Positions 1-6,729 of a DNA stretch of 9,610 nt are shown piece after piece. Positions within the stretch are counted from its first letter, which is position 1; each line of letters opens with the position of its first letter. This DNA is from Mycoplasmataceae bacterium (GTDB taxonomy: Bacteria > Bacillota_I > Bacilli_A > Mycoplasmatales > Hepatoplasmataceae), in the NCBI GenBank assembly GCA_013214845.1, contig JABSQC010000014.1, forward strand, positions 1-9,610. The letters run 5' to 3'. The translations under genes and the position numbers were made by a program. The notes beneath the pieces are model-generated. The model was not told where the DNA came from. It worked only from the letters and a program-made list of their open reading frames with translations, and did no database searches.

Positions 1-659
1 TCTCTAATTCTTAATAAGTTATTATCATCATCATATATTTCTAAGACATTGTAAGTATTATTGTTAATAATACCTGAGGAGGATATGTCAGTTTTTATAA
101 TATTTTTATATGTAAATAATTTATAAATATTTTTATTATTATAAACTTTTACATTTTTTGTATTACTCAAAATAGGTTCTTGAGAATCTAATGCTGTTAT
201 TATTGAATTATTGTCCACTCATCTGCTTGAGGGATTTTTAACATTAATTAATGCATGTAAAACTTCTTTCTGATTAACTACACATCATAAATATTCATCA
301 ATCTCCTTAAAGTTAATAAGTTTAGGAATTGGAGCAATTAGAACTACAGGATTATATTTGGAAATTAACTTATTTCTTGGTATTGATATCTTAAATTTTT
401 TATCTGTATTATCAAATAAGTTCAAATGAAAGTAAACATTAACTGTAAATCCATTAATGTTTAAAATATAAATCTTAGATTTTCCTTTGCCTTCTGAATT
501 TTTTAGAAACGATTTTTGGTTATTTTTGTTTAGTAATTCTATTAGTTTATTTGCTACATGATCATAGTTTTCTCACTGTAAATGCACTAATTGACTGTCA
601 TCAGTACTTTTAACTATTTTTTCATTATTTATTATATTTTTTATTTTTCTTTCATTCAC
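1..659 (-). CDS. Unrecognised protein, C-terminus cut by window edge; candidate restriction endonuclease partner of the methyltransferase
   Basis: An open frame of 219 codons in code 4 runs off the low end of the window without a stop. I placed the start at GTG (659-657). An in-frame TAG lies at 680-678, and the visible 219 residues contain no internal methionine, so GTG (or ATT/TTA just upstream) is the only reasonable start. No clear Shine-Dalgarno site precedes it. The gap to the methyltransferase stop is only 7 bases, suggesting translational coupling within one operon. Three tryptophans are UGA. The composition is lysine-, asparagine- and isoleucine-rich, with a segment reading PVVLIAPIPKLINFKEIDEY at about residues 116-135. 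No signal peptide or membrane segment is visible. I recognise no family and no certain catalytic motif. The restriction-enzyme idea rests only on position directly behind a C5 methyltransferase; a second methyltransferase subunit or an unrelated protein remains possible. Confidence 0.7.
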
Positions 660-666
660 AATTAAA

Positions 667-1893
667 TTATATTGATTCTAATAATCTCTTCATAACTTTG
701 TGAACAACCTTAACATGTACAGCATTACCAAATTGTTTATATGCTTGGTGATCAAATTTGTCAATAATAAAATCTTCAGGAAAACCTTGAAGTCTTGCAG
801 TTTCTCTTGGAGTTAGATATCTAAAGTGATTGTTTTCATAATCATATAAACAAGGTATTTGAACCATTGCAACTAGTGTTGGGAACTTGTCTATTTTTTT
901 ACATCTTATCCCAGACTGTCTAAATTGAATAAGAGTATTTTTTATTTCATTATTATCTTTTCCTGCTTGTCACTCAAGTTTAGTTTCTCTTATCTTTCAA
1001 TTTTCTAATGGATGATATTTATCCATTCAAGCATCAAATACTTCCTTGTTATATTCATAAAACTCTTTCATTTGTTCGATATATTTTATTTTTCAACTTG
1101 GATAATTTGTAGTATCTTCATTAGAAAATATGGAGTGTAGTCAAAGAACAGGTATTGTTTTACCTTCAATTAATTTTACTTGCCTTATTAATTCACCTCA
1201 AGCTGAGAGAGCAATATTTAATTTTTCATTAACAATATATTTACTGTCTACATGTTTTTCCAATATATTTTCAATTTTTTCTAAACCTTTGTCTTCTTCT
1301 TTTTTAAAATCAGTATCGTAAGGTAATCATTCTGTATTATCAGGTAAAAGATCTTTTCTTACTCCTAGCATAAATACTCTTTCTCTATTTTGTAATAAAC
1401 CAAAATCCCTAGGAGAAACAATAAGAGGTTCTTTAGTCGTAATATAACCAAGTTCTTTTATTGTTTCCATAATTACTTTTCAAGTATTACCATTATCATG
1501 CCTTACTATATGCTTTACATTTTCAAACATAAAATATTTGGGTTTTTTAACTTCTACAATTCTTGCTAAATCAAAAAATAATGTTCCCTTAGTTTCGTCT
1601 TTAAATCCTTTTTTGTTTCCTGCACTTGAAAATGATTGACAAGGGAATCCTCCTGTTATAAGATCAACATCAGGATACTTTTTGTTGATTTCCTCATCTG
1701 TCATATTATTTTTATGTATTTCACTAACATCAGTAAATTCTATTCTTTGTCCTTCAGAATAATTTTCAGAATATGTTTGCTTACAATGTTCATCAATTTC
1801 TCCAACTATATTAACATGTTTGTAACCTAAGTCTTTCAAACCTTGATTAAATCCACCTATTCCTGCAAACAGGTCTAAAAACTTTTTACTCAT
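667..1893 (-). CDS. C5 cytosine-specific DNA methyltransferase (type II restriction-modification type)
   Basis: This 408-residue enzyme transfers a methyl group from S-adenosylmethionine to carbon 5 of cytosine in a short DNA target. The family motifs appear in order: motif I DLFAGIGGF at residues 7-15 (cofactor binding), motif IV GGFPCQSFSSAG at 81-92 with catalytic Cys85, motif VI ENV at 124-126, motif VIII QNRER at 168-172, motif IX LTPRETARLQGFP at about 360-372, and motif X GNAV at 389-392. The stretch from about 175 to 345 is the variable target-recognition region, ending in SGIRCKK and PTLVAMVQIP; the target sequence cannot be read from it. All eight tryptophans are UGA, so standard-code translation breaks the gene. 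The ATG at 1893 puts motif I at the usual distance from the N-terminus. No Shine-Dalgarno site precedes it; a perfect inverted repeat with a -10 box abuts the start. It is not similar to the CpG enzyme M.SssI beyond the family motifs. Confidence 0.95.
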
Positions 1894-1935
1894 ATAAATA
1901 TTATAGCCTAGGTTTCTAGGCTATAATATTTATAT
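1892..1935. promoter_or_regulatory. Perfect 20-bp inverted repeat at the methyltransferase start codon
   Basis: Bases 1892-1911 are the exact reverse complement of 1916-1935, with a 4-base spacer (GTTT on the plus strand). The inner, GC-containing part is GCCTAG/CTAGGC and the outer part is AT only. One arm includes the first two bases of the methyltransferase ATG and a TATAAT box. As DNA it looks like an operator through which a dimeric protein could block the promoter. As RNA, from a promoter further upstream, it would form a hairpin ending at the AUG. The structure is directly visible; its function is inferred. Confidence 0.85.
1900..1905 (-). promoter_or_regulatory. -10 box for a leaderless methyltransferase transcript
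   Basis: TATAAT reads on the minus strand and ends 6 bases before the ATG at 1893, so transcription would begin at or next to the A of the start codon. No good -35 hexamer is present; the best 16-base spacing gives ATTATA. The absence of a Shine-Dalgarno site fits a leaderless message. The box lies inside the inverted repeat. Confidence 0.5.
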
Positions 1936-1973
1936 TTATTGTTACATTTAAAAATAAATTTTATACTACTATT

Positions 1974-2001
1974 TATATACAATAAAAATAAAAGTTATCA
2001 A
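1974..2001 (-). promoter_or_regulatory. Alternative upstream promoter for the methyltransferase
   Basis: TTGATA (2001-1996) and TATATA (1979-1974) are separated by 16 bases on the minus strand; TATAAA lies two bases further on. Transcription from here would give a leader of roughly 75 bases that includes the 20-bp hairpin next to the AUG. AT-rich DNA gives many such matches, so this is tentative. Confidence 0.35.
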
Positions 2002-2057
2002 TATTTATTATATTTAACATAGCAAACTATAATGTATATGGTTTTAAATAAACCCAG

Positions 2058-2147
2058 ACATTAAGTTTATAAATAACAGTGTTTCAGTTAAAAAGAGGTT
2101 TTGTTTTCCTCTTTTTATTTATGTATATTTATTTATACACTTAATGT
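2058..2147. repeat. Long inverted repeat flanking the terminator
   Basis: Bases 2058-2076 pair with 2129-2147 over 19 positions with one mismatch (2067 against 2138). The arms enclose the terminator hairpin at 2089-2117. The right arm covers the last codon and stop of the 478-residue surface gene. Outside the arms, CAGAC at 2055-2059 is mirrored by GTCTG at 2150-2154, displaced by a few bases. The transcript end of the surface gene could therefore fold into a nested double stem. Confidence 0.7.
2089..2117 (-). terminator. Intrinsic terminator of the downstream surface-protein gene
   Basis: A 10-bp stem (2089-2098 with 2108-2117) with a 9-base loop lies 23 bases past the stop codon. On the minus strand it reads AAAAAGAGG, the loop, then CCTCTTTTT, giving a U tract at its end. 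The stem is nearly symmetrical, so it could also stop transcription from the other side, although no plus-strand gene is nearby. Confidence 0.75.
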
Positions 2148-3577
2148 TTGTCTGCTTTTTTTAATCCTTTTCTATATAGGATGTGTATTCTTCTATATTT
2201 TAATTTTAGTCTTACTGTTCCGTAGTTGACATATATGTATATAGAAGCTAGTATTAGTAGTACTCCTGCTACTGATGCTCCTATTATTATATAAAGGGTG
2301 TCATCAATGGCACTTGATGTTGTTGGATTAGTGACAGGTGGTACTGGTACTGGAGGTACTGGAGTTGGAGGTACCGGAGCTGGTTTTGATGGTCAACTCA
2401 TACTATAGTTATATCCTGCTGTTGCTAATGGATCATAAGCTAATGTAGTGAGTATTCAATCACCACTTGATGTTGCTTGTAAGTCAACATCAAGTGACAT
2501 ACTTTCTCCAATTACTGTGTTATCAACACCTGCATTATCTAGTCATGTATAACCAATAGTTATGTCACTTGAATCTACACTTGTGTCTGGTGAATTGTTT
2601 TCAATGTAGGTGTATATAATATTATCTAAATCTGCTTCTATAGTAGATGTAGGTAATCCATATATATCTTCTGGGTTATACATTGATTGAAGTTGCGAAT
2701 CAACATATGTATTTAGTGCAGCTGTATTTATTGTACTTAAGTCATAGTAACTATTTATATCATCTACTATGTCTCTTGCTTCAGATGCACTAGCGTTATA
2801 TAAAGAATCTACAGGGTAACCTTTATACTGTGCTAACTCATTATAGTAAGAGCCTTTTTTAGGGTCAGATGGATTTGTGTAATCATCGTATAATCAGTCT
2901 TCAACTCAAGTCATTGTTTTCAATTCTTCATTAAGCGTTAAACCAGTTGTTGGTTCATTTATCTTAATTGGAATTGAAGTAAAGTCAATAAATAGTTGTG
3001 TCCCGTATTTACCTGTACCTTCTTCAAACAGATTATATGGATCTACTGATGACTGAATTACTATATCAGTTTCTATAAAGTCACCAGCAATATCTCTGGA
3101 CTCAATTACATAGAATTGTTTATCTGTAAACCCTACTGGGAGGGTCCCTGATGTACCAGGTATAGTAGTTGGTCCTTGTTTTGTTCATTTAAGGCTAATA
3201 GATGAATTTAAGATATATTCTGTAATTTCTATATTAGATATTTCTGAAGGATCCCAAGTCATTGTTCAGTTGGCATCTGTATAGAATATATCTACATAGT
3301 GACCACTAGGTGTGATTGCAAAAAAGCTATCTCTATTCTTTGCATCTAACGTTGATCATGCTGAAGCACCACTATCATTTGTATAAGTTATTTGTTCAGC
3401 ATTGCTGTATGTAGAAATGTCAGGTTCCATGTCATAAGAACTGACATTAGTTGTATCCATTATAGTGTTATTTAAACTAGAATTAGTGTCCGCTACTTGT
3501 GAAGCGGCCACAGGTAAAAATGATAAACCTGCAATTAACGTTAATGATAATACAATTTTGCCTTTTAAATTTTTCAT
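2141..3577 (-). CDS. Surface protein with signal peptide, proline-rich stalk and C-terminal membrane anchor (paralogue 1)
   Basis: This 478-residue protein is predicted to be exported and held in the membrane. Residues 1-26 form a signal peptide (MKNLKGK, a hydrophobic core, then PVAASQ). The ectodomain runs from about 27 to 394. A stalk at 395-420 repeats PPTPVPPVPVPP. One membrane segment follows at about 427-450, then a basic cytoplasmic tail to 478. There is no LPXTG sorting signal and no lipobox cysteine. It is a tandem paralogue of the gene upstream; shared blocks include ITYTNDSG, NWTMTWDP, ESRD/ESKD, ETDIVI and TSTIE/TSTVE. Eight of nine tryptophans are UGA; the one in TWDP is UGG. 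The ATG at 3577 is preceded by a weak GCAGG. No known domain is recognised; adhesion or host contact is a guess from architecture. The gene has its own promoter candidate and a clear terminator. Confidence 0.88.
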
Positions 3578-3597
3578 AATAACAACCTGCTGTTATT
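3578..3597 (-). promoter_or_regulatory. Small hairpin presenting the ribosome binding site
   Basis: AATAACA (3578-3584) pairs with TGTTATT (3591-3597) over 7 bp immediately before the ATG at 3577. The 6-base loop reads GCAGGT on the mRNA, which contains the only Shine-Dalgarno-like sequence for this gene. This could tune translation; the structure is visible, the role is inferred. Confidence 0.45.
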
Positions 3598-3644
3598 TCA
3601 ATTCATTTAATTTATTTGTCTAGTATTATATTAAGTATTCTATT

Positions 3645-3653
3645 ATTATACCA
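3645..3653 (-). promoter_or_regulatory. Extended -10 promoter of surface paralogue 1
   Basis: TGGTATAAT on the minus strand matches the extended -10 consensus TGnTATAAT. No good -35 hexamer is seen at 17 bases. Transcription would start near 3638, giving a leader of about 60 bases. It lies between the two surface genes, so the second gene can be expressed independently of the first. Confidence 0.55.
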
Positions 3654-3688
3654 CTATATTTGTGTATATTTATAATATTTCTATTCAT

Positions 3689-5125
3689 TTATTTTTTTCC
3701 TAATCTACCTTTGTATATGAATTTATAACCAGCGAACCCTGCACCAGATACTAGTACTACACCACCTGCAACTGATCCTGCTATTATAGCTGTAGTATTA
3801 CTTCCCTCATCATCTCCTGTGTCTGTGTCAGATGAATCACCTGGGTCTGGTGTTGGATCTGTTGTGTCTGGAGGTGTTGTTGGATCTGTTGGATCAGGAG
3901 GAAGTGTTGGATCTGTTGGATCAGGAGGAGTTGGTGTAACTGGTTTTACAATTCAGTCAATATTATATGAATAAGAGTATTTTGAAGTTGGTGATGTAAG
4001 GATTGTTGTGTCTATTCATTCACCAGTTTCCTTAACTGTAAATTCCAAATCTACTGTTTCTTCTTCACCTATAATTGTGTTATCAGTACCTGATATATTA
4101 TTTCAAGTAAAGTTTATAGTTAAATCATTTGAATCTACAACGGAATCAGTTGAACTACTTGTCAGATATGCATATATCATTTTTTCAAGTTCTGGTTCAA
4201 CTGTAGAAGTTTGCATTCCATAAATTCCTTCTGCTGTATACATATTTTCCAATTCAGTGTCTAGATAACTTTTAAGTGCAACTTGATCTATTGTTGTAAC
4301 ATCGTTTAAGTTATCTATTACATTTTTAATGCTTACAACTTCTGATGCGTTTGCATTGTATATCTCGTTGGCTGTATATCCTTTAGCTTGAGCTAATATA
4401 TCATAGTTTTGACTTTCTGATGTTCTAGATGAATATGTATTGTCTGTAACTGTTCAATCATATATTCAGTCAACAGCCATTAAGTTTTCTGTTATCTTAC
4501 CACCAGCACCATCACTAAAGTAAATTGGCAATGGATTACCATCAGAAAACAATGCTGTTGTTCCGTCAACATCAAATAGTTCAAATGGATCAGTATCTGT
4601 TGATATAACAATATCTGTTTCTACAAAGTTATTTGAAGCATCTTTTGATTCAATAAAGGTAATTGATTTGTTGTGAGTAACAAATTGTGTACCAGTTGTT
4701 GGATCAATGGAAAGATTAATAAAATTGGTTTTATCTCAACTTGTACCACTTATTCCTGAGTGACTGTATGTGTACTCACTATATGTAATGTCAGATATCT
4801 CAGCTGGATCTCAAGTCATTGTTCAATTTTCATTTGTGAAAAAAACATCAATATATCTACCTTCTGGTGTCTTTGCAACAAATTTATCATTTTTTAATGA
4901 ATCTGTTTGTGATCAAGCTGTGTCGTTACCTGAATCATTTGTATATGTTATCTCACTATTTGCATTGTATGCAGATGGAGAGCTAACTTCATCTACATAT
5001 AAATCCTCTACTGCTAAAAAGTTATTTTCTTCTAATGAAAAAGAAGTTAGACTAACAACAGGAATAGTTATTGCTGCTGTAATAGCTGTAAGGGGTAATA
5101 GTAGACTTTTTCTAAAATTTCTCAT
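3689..5125 (-). CDS. Surface protein with signal peptide, Pro/Asp/Thr repeat stalk and C-terminal membrane anchor (paralogue 2)
   Basis: This is also exactly 478 residues and has the same plan as the gene that follows it. Residues 1-30 form a signal peptide (MRNFRKS, then a long hydrophobic core). The ectodomain runs to about 391, and a stalk at 395-430 is built from 9-residue LPPDPTDPT-type repeats. After an acidic segment at about 430-442 comes a glycine/alanine-rich membrane segment at about 445-467, ending in the tail KFIYKGRLGKK. Regions shared with paralogue 1 include ITYTNDSG near residue 60, NWTMTWDP near residue 95 and a KGY...YNA.ASE block. All nine tryptophans are UGA. The start is well supported: AGAGG sits 6 bases before ATG. 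No sortase motif or lipobox is present. The two genes are probably a local duplication, since diverged. No known family is recognised; exposure on the cell surface is inferred. Confidence 0.88.
3851..3931 (-). repeat. Three tandem 27-bp repeats in the stalk of surface paralogue 2
   Basis: Units start at 3851, 3878 and 3905. The last two are nearly identical (TGTTGGATCTGTTGGATCAG plus 7 bases); the first is diverged in its second half. Each unit encodes 9 residues of the PPDPTDPT type, so gain or loss of a unit would keep the frame and change the stalk length by 9 residues. Confidence 0.85.
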
Positions 5126-5131
5126 AATAAA

Positions 5132-5136
5132 CCTCT
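5132..5136 (-). promoter_or_regulatory. Ribosome binding site of surface paralogue 2
   Basis: AGAGG on the minus strand lies 6 bases before the ATG at 5125. It is the clearest Shine-Dalgarno site in the window and fixes the start of this gene. Confidence 0.7.
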
Positions 5137-5200
5137 ATAAATCTTAAAAGTTCATTACGAATATTTTAGATATGTCCACTGATATTAAATTATTAATAAA

Positions 5201-5284
5201 AACAAAACTTATTTTATGTGCTTTAGTTAAGATTTGTTTAGAACATAATCTTAGTATAAATATAGCACTAAATTAAGTTTTGTT
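5201..5284 (-). terminator. Large branched stem-loop after the DprA-like gene
   Basis: AACAAAACTTA at 5201-5211 pairs perfectly with 5274-5284. The pairing continues imperfectly through TTTA and GTGC (5218-5221 with 5265-5268). Inside, TAAGATT (5228-5234) pairs with AATCTTA (5247-5253). On the minus strand the structure begins 25 bases past the stop of the DprA-like gene and is followed by GTTTTTATT, so it can act as an intrinsic terminator. It is much longer than a usual terminator and may also protect RNA ends. Confidence 0.55.
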
Positions 5285-5309
5285 AACAATTATTTTTTAT
5301 TTATTTTTT

Positions 5310-5963
5310 TTATGTTAATAGTGTCTTAGCACCAAGGTTTATTAAGTCCTTGTTACCATAATTTGGATTATCTATGTCCAATGTATATATTTCTTTATTA
5401 GATATAAAACTATCATACACCAAATTTTCAGTTATTTTATCTTTTTTTACTAGTGGTATAAACACACTGCTAGATAGTGATGTAGCTATGCATATATCTC
5501 TTTCAATATCATTATTTACAAATTTTGGACTCTCAGAAATTTGTATAGTCTTTTCTAAAAATTTATTGTTTTTATCTGCACTAATGTGAGAGAATATATT
5601 TATTCTATAGTCATTTGTTACAAATGCTAAGTTTTTACTTGAGTCCTTATTAATGTTTTTATACTTTTTAAGTACTTCTCTGTGCTCTTTTAGTTTTCCA
5701 TTCATAAAAATAAATAGGTTATCTTTATGTAAATTTTCTATGTTTCCCCTGTAGTAAAGTACAAAAGGCGGCTTATCTATTGTCCTTAATCTGTCTGGGT
5801 AGTCTGGGTCATTAATAGTTAAAAAGCTTCCTTCAAAATTAGATATTTTTTTATCTATCATTTTCTCACTTATGCTCTCAACTATATCTAAAGATTGGTC
5901 AATTGACTCTCAATCTCCATTATGAACTAAACTTAAATAAAGTAGTTGTTTGTTGTTTTTCAT
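5310..5963 (-). CDS. dprA: Short, degenerate DprA/Smf-like protein
   Basis: The family protein DprA loads RecA on single-stranded DNA during natural transformation. This 217-residue version keeps the N-terminal signature: LLYLSLVHNGDWE at residues 7-19, then DPDYPDRLRTIDKPPFVLYYRGN at about 52-74. It also keeps the C-terminal end of the Rossmann-like domain, where EIYTLDI and GNKDLINLGAKTLL correspond to the usual block before GAK. The central part is eroded: the GSR-type loop after the PPFVLYY block reads FMNGK, and the GID..AH and GG motifs are not found. Family members usually have about 280-360 residues. I chose ATG 5963, which restores the N-terminal signature across one UGA tryptophan (W18); a later ATG at 5861 would lose it. 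A weak AAGAAG lies 8-9 bases before the start. DNA loading is doubtful; a retained structural or regulatory role, or slow decay, is possible. Confidence 0.72.
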
Positions 5964-6002
5964 GTCTTACGCTTCTTTCAAAGTCTTCTATTATTATTAA
6001 TA

Positions 6003-6022
6003 AATATCCAAAAACGGATATT
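6003..6022 (-). terminator. Weak hairpin at the end of the 195-residue gene
   Basis: AATATCC (6003-6009) pairs with GGATATT (6016-6022) around a 6-base loop; the arm overlaps the stop codon at 6023-6021. The following sequence is TATTAATAATAATA rather than a clean U tract, so termination would be weak, and read-through into the DprA-like gene is plausible. Confidence 0.3.
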
Positions 6023-6608
6023 AATTATTCTTAGATTCTCATTCTTCTCTAAGTTTTTTCTTACGTTCTTTTATATCTGGATTTCTTTCTAGATATCTTT
6101 CTTTTTCCAATTTTCTCTTTTCTTTAATAAATTTTTCTCAACTAATATAACTGTCTTTTACTTTTCTTAATGAGTTAATTGCATCCTTTTCAGACATACC
6201 TAGATCTTCTATACAAGTTTTTAAATAATTCTTAAAATAGATGTCTTTTGATATTTCTGTTCTTTTACTACTTCTTTCATTAATTTCATTAATAAGTCTT
6301 ATTGTTGTAGTTATATCTTCTAATTTTTCACCATATGTCCCCATATCTATTACTGATTTCTTATCAATTACTAGGTTTGATAATTTGTCATCAATAGATG
6401 CTTTCTGAACCATTAACACATTATATGTCTTATCTCTATAAGAAAATTCAACAGATCATGGTGCTCTTTTAGATGATATAGGATAAAAAAATATTTTAGA
6501 GTTATTTTCAAAAAATACTAAAATTGGTCTAGTTTTCTTTATATTTGTCTCATCTTTATCGGTAGATGACTGTCTATAATCTTCATCGCTTATGTAAGCT
6601 ATCTTCAT
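6021..6608 (-). CDS. Unrecognised 195-residue protein; possible MazF/ToxN-like fold
   Basis: The frame is continuous from ATG 6608 to TAA 6021 in code 4, with two UGA tryptophans. Residues 27-47 read RPILVFF, NNSKIFFYPISSK, followed by about 60 residues of short alternating segments (YNVLMVQKASI, LSNLVIDKKSVI). An RP-hydrophobic strand followed by a P-[IL]-[ST]-S-K turn recalls PemK/MazF and ToxN/AbiQ endoribonuclease toxins, but the match is short and I do not see their catalytic residues with certainty. The last 40 residues are highly charged (KEKRKLEKERYLERN) and probably helical. There is no signal peptide or membrane segment. No small antitoxin gene or repeat array is adjacent. The start has no Shine-Dalgarno site; TATAAT lies 6 bases before the ATG, suggesting a leaderless message. 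Function is unknown. Confidence 0.7.
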
Positions 6609-6614
6609 AAATAT

Positions 6615-6620
6615 ATTATA
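6615..6620 (-). promoter_or_regulatory. -10 box for a leaderless transcript of the 195-residue gene
   Basis: TATAAT on the minus strand, 6 bases before ATG 6608, has the same geometry as at the methyltransferase start. No strong -35 is seen (GTCATA at 18 bases). No Shine-Dalgarno site lies between box and start. Confidence 0.5.
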
Positions 6621-6661
6621 GTTCTATACTAGATTGTATATGACATTTAAGTCTTCTATTG

Positions 6662-6705
6662 TTTGTCTTGCGACAAATTAATTATAAACCACAATTTTAT
6701 AATTA
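6662..6705. repeat. Two adjacent hairpins between the HNH-like gene and the 195-residue gene
   Basis: TTTGTC (6662-6667) pairs with GACAAA (6672-6677) around TTGC, and TAATTATAAA (6679-6688) pairs with TTTATAATTA (6696-6705). The second could end transcripts of the HNH-like gene, but no U tract follows it on the minus strand. They may instead be operator sites upstream of the 195-residue gene. Confidence 0.35.
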
Positions 6706-6729
6706 TTTTATTTAGTTAATTGATATAAA

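Noticed and set aside
667..1893. Methyltransferase appearing as a pseudogene split into several pieces
   Set aside because: All breaks are UGA codons in one frame; with UGA as tryptophan the gene is complete and holds every family motif in order.
3851..3931. CRISPR array
   Set aside because: The repeats are adjacent 27-bp units without spacers and lie in frame inside a coding region.
3689..5125. LPXTG-type sortase anchoring of the surface proteins
   Set aside because: The stalks contain PPDPTDPT and PPTPVPP but no LPXTG-like motif, and mollicutes have no cell wall for sortase attachment.
4770..5147. Plus-strand open frame of 125 codons
   Set aside because: It lies wholly over the 5' end of surface paralogue 2 on the minus strand, which has a signal peptide, a ribosome site and a paralogue. 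The same applies to plus-strand frames at 1130-1321, 1636-1830, 4008-4223, 5374-5589, 6959-7162 and 8721-8978.
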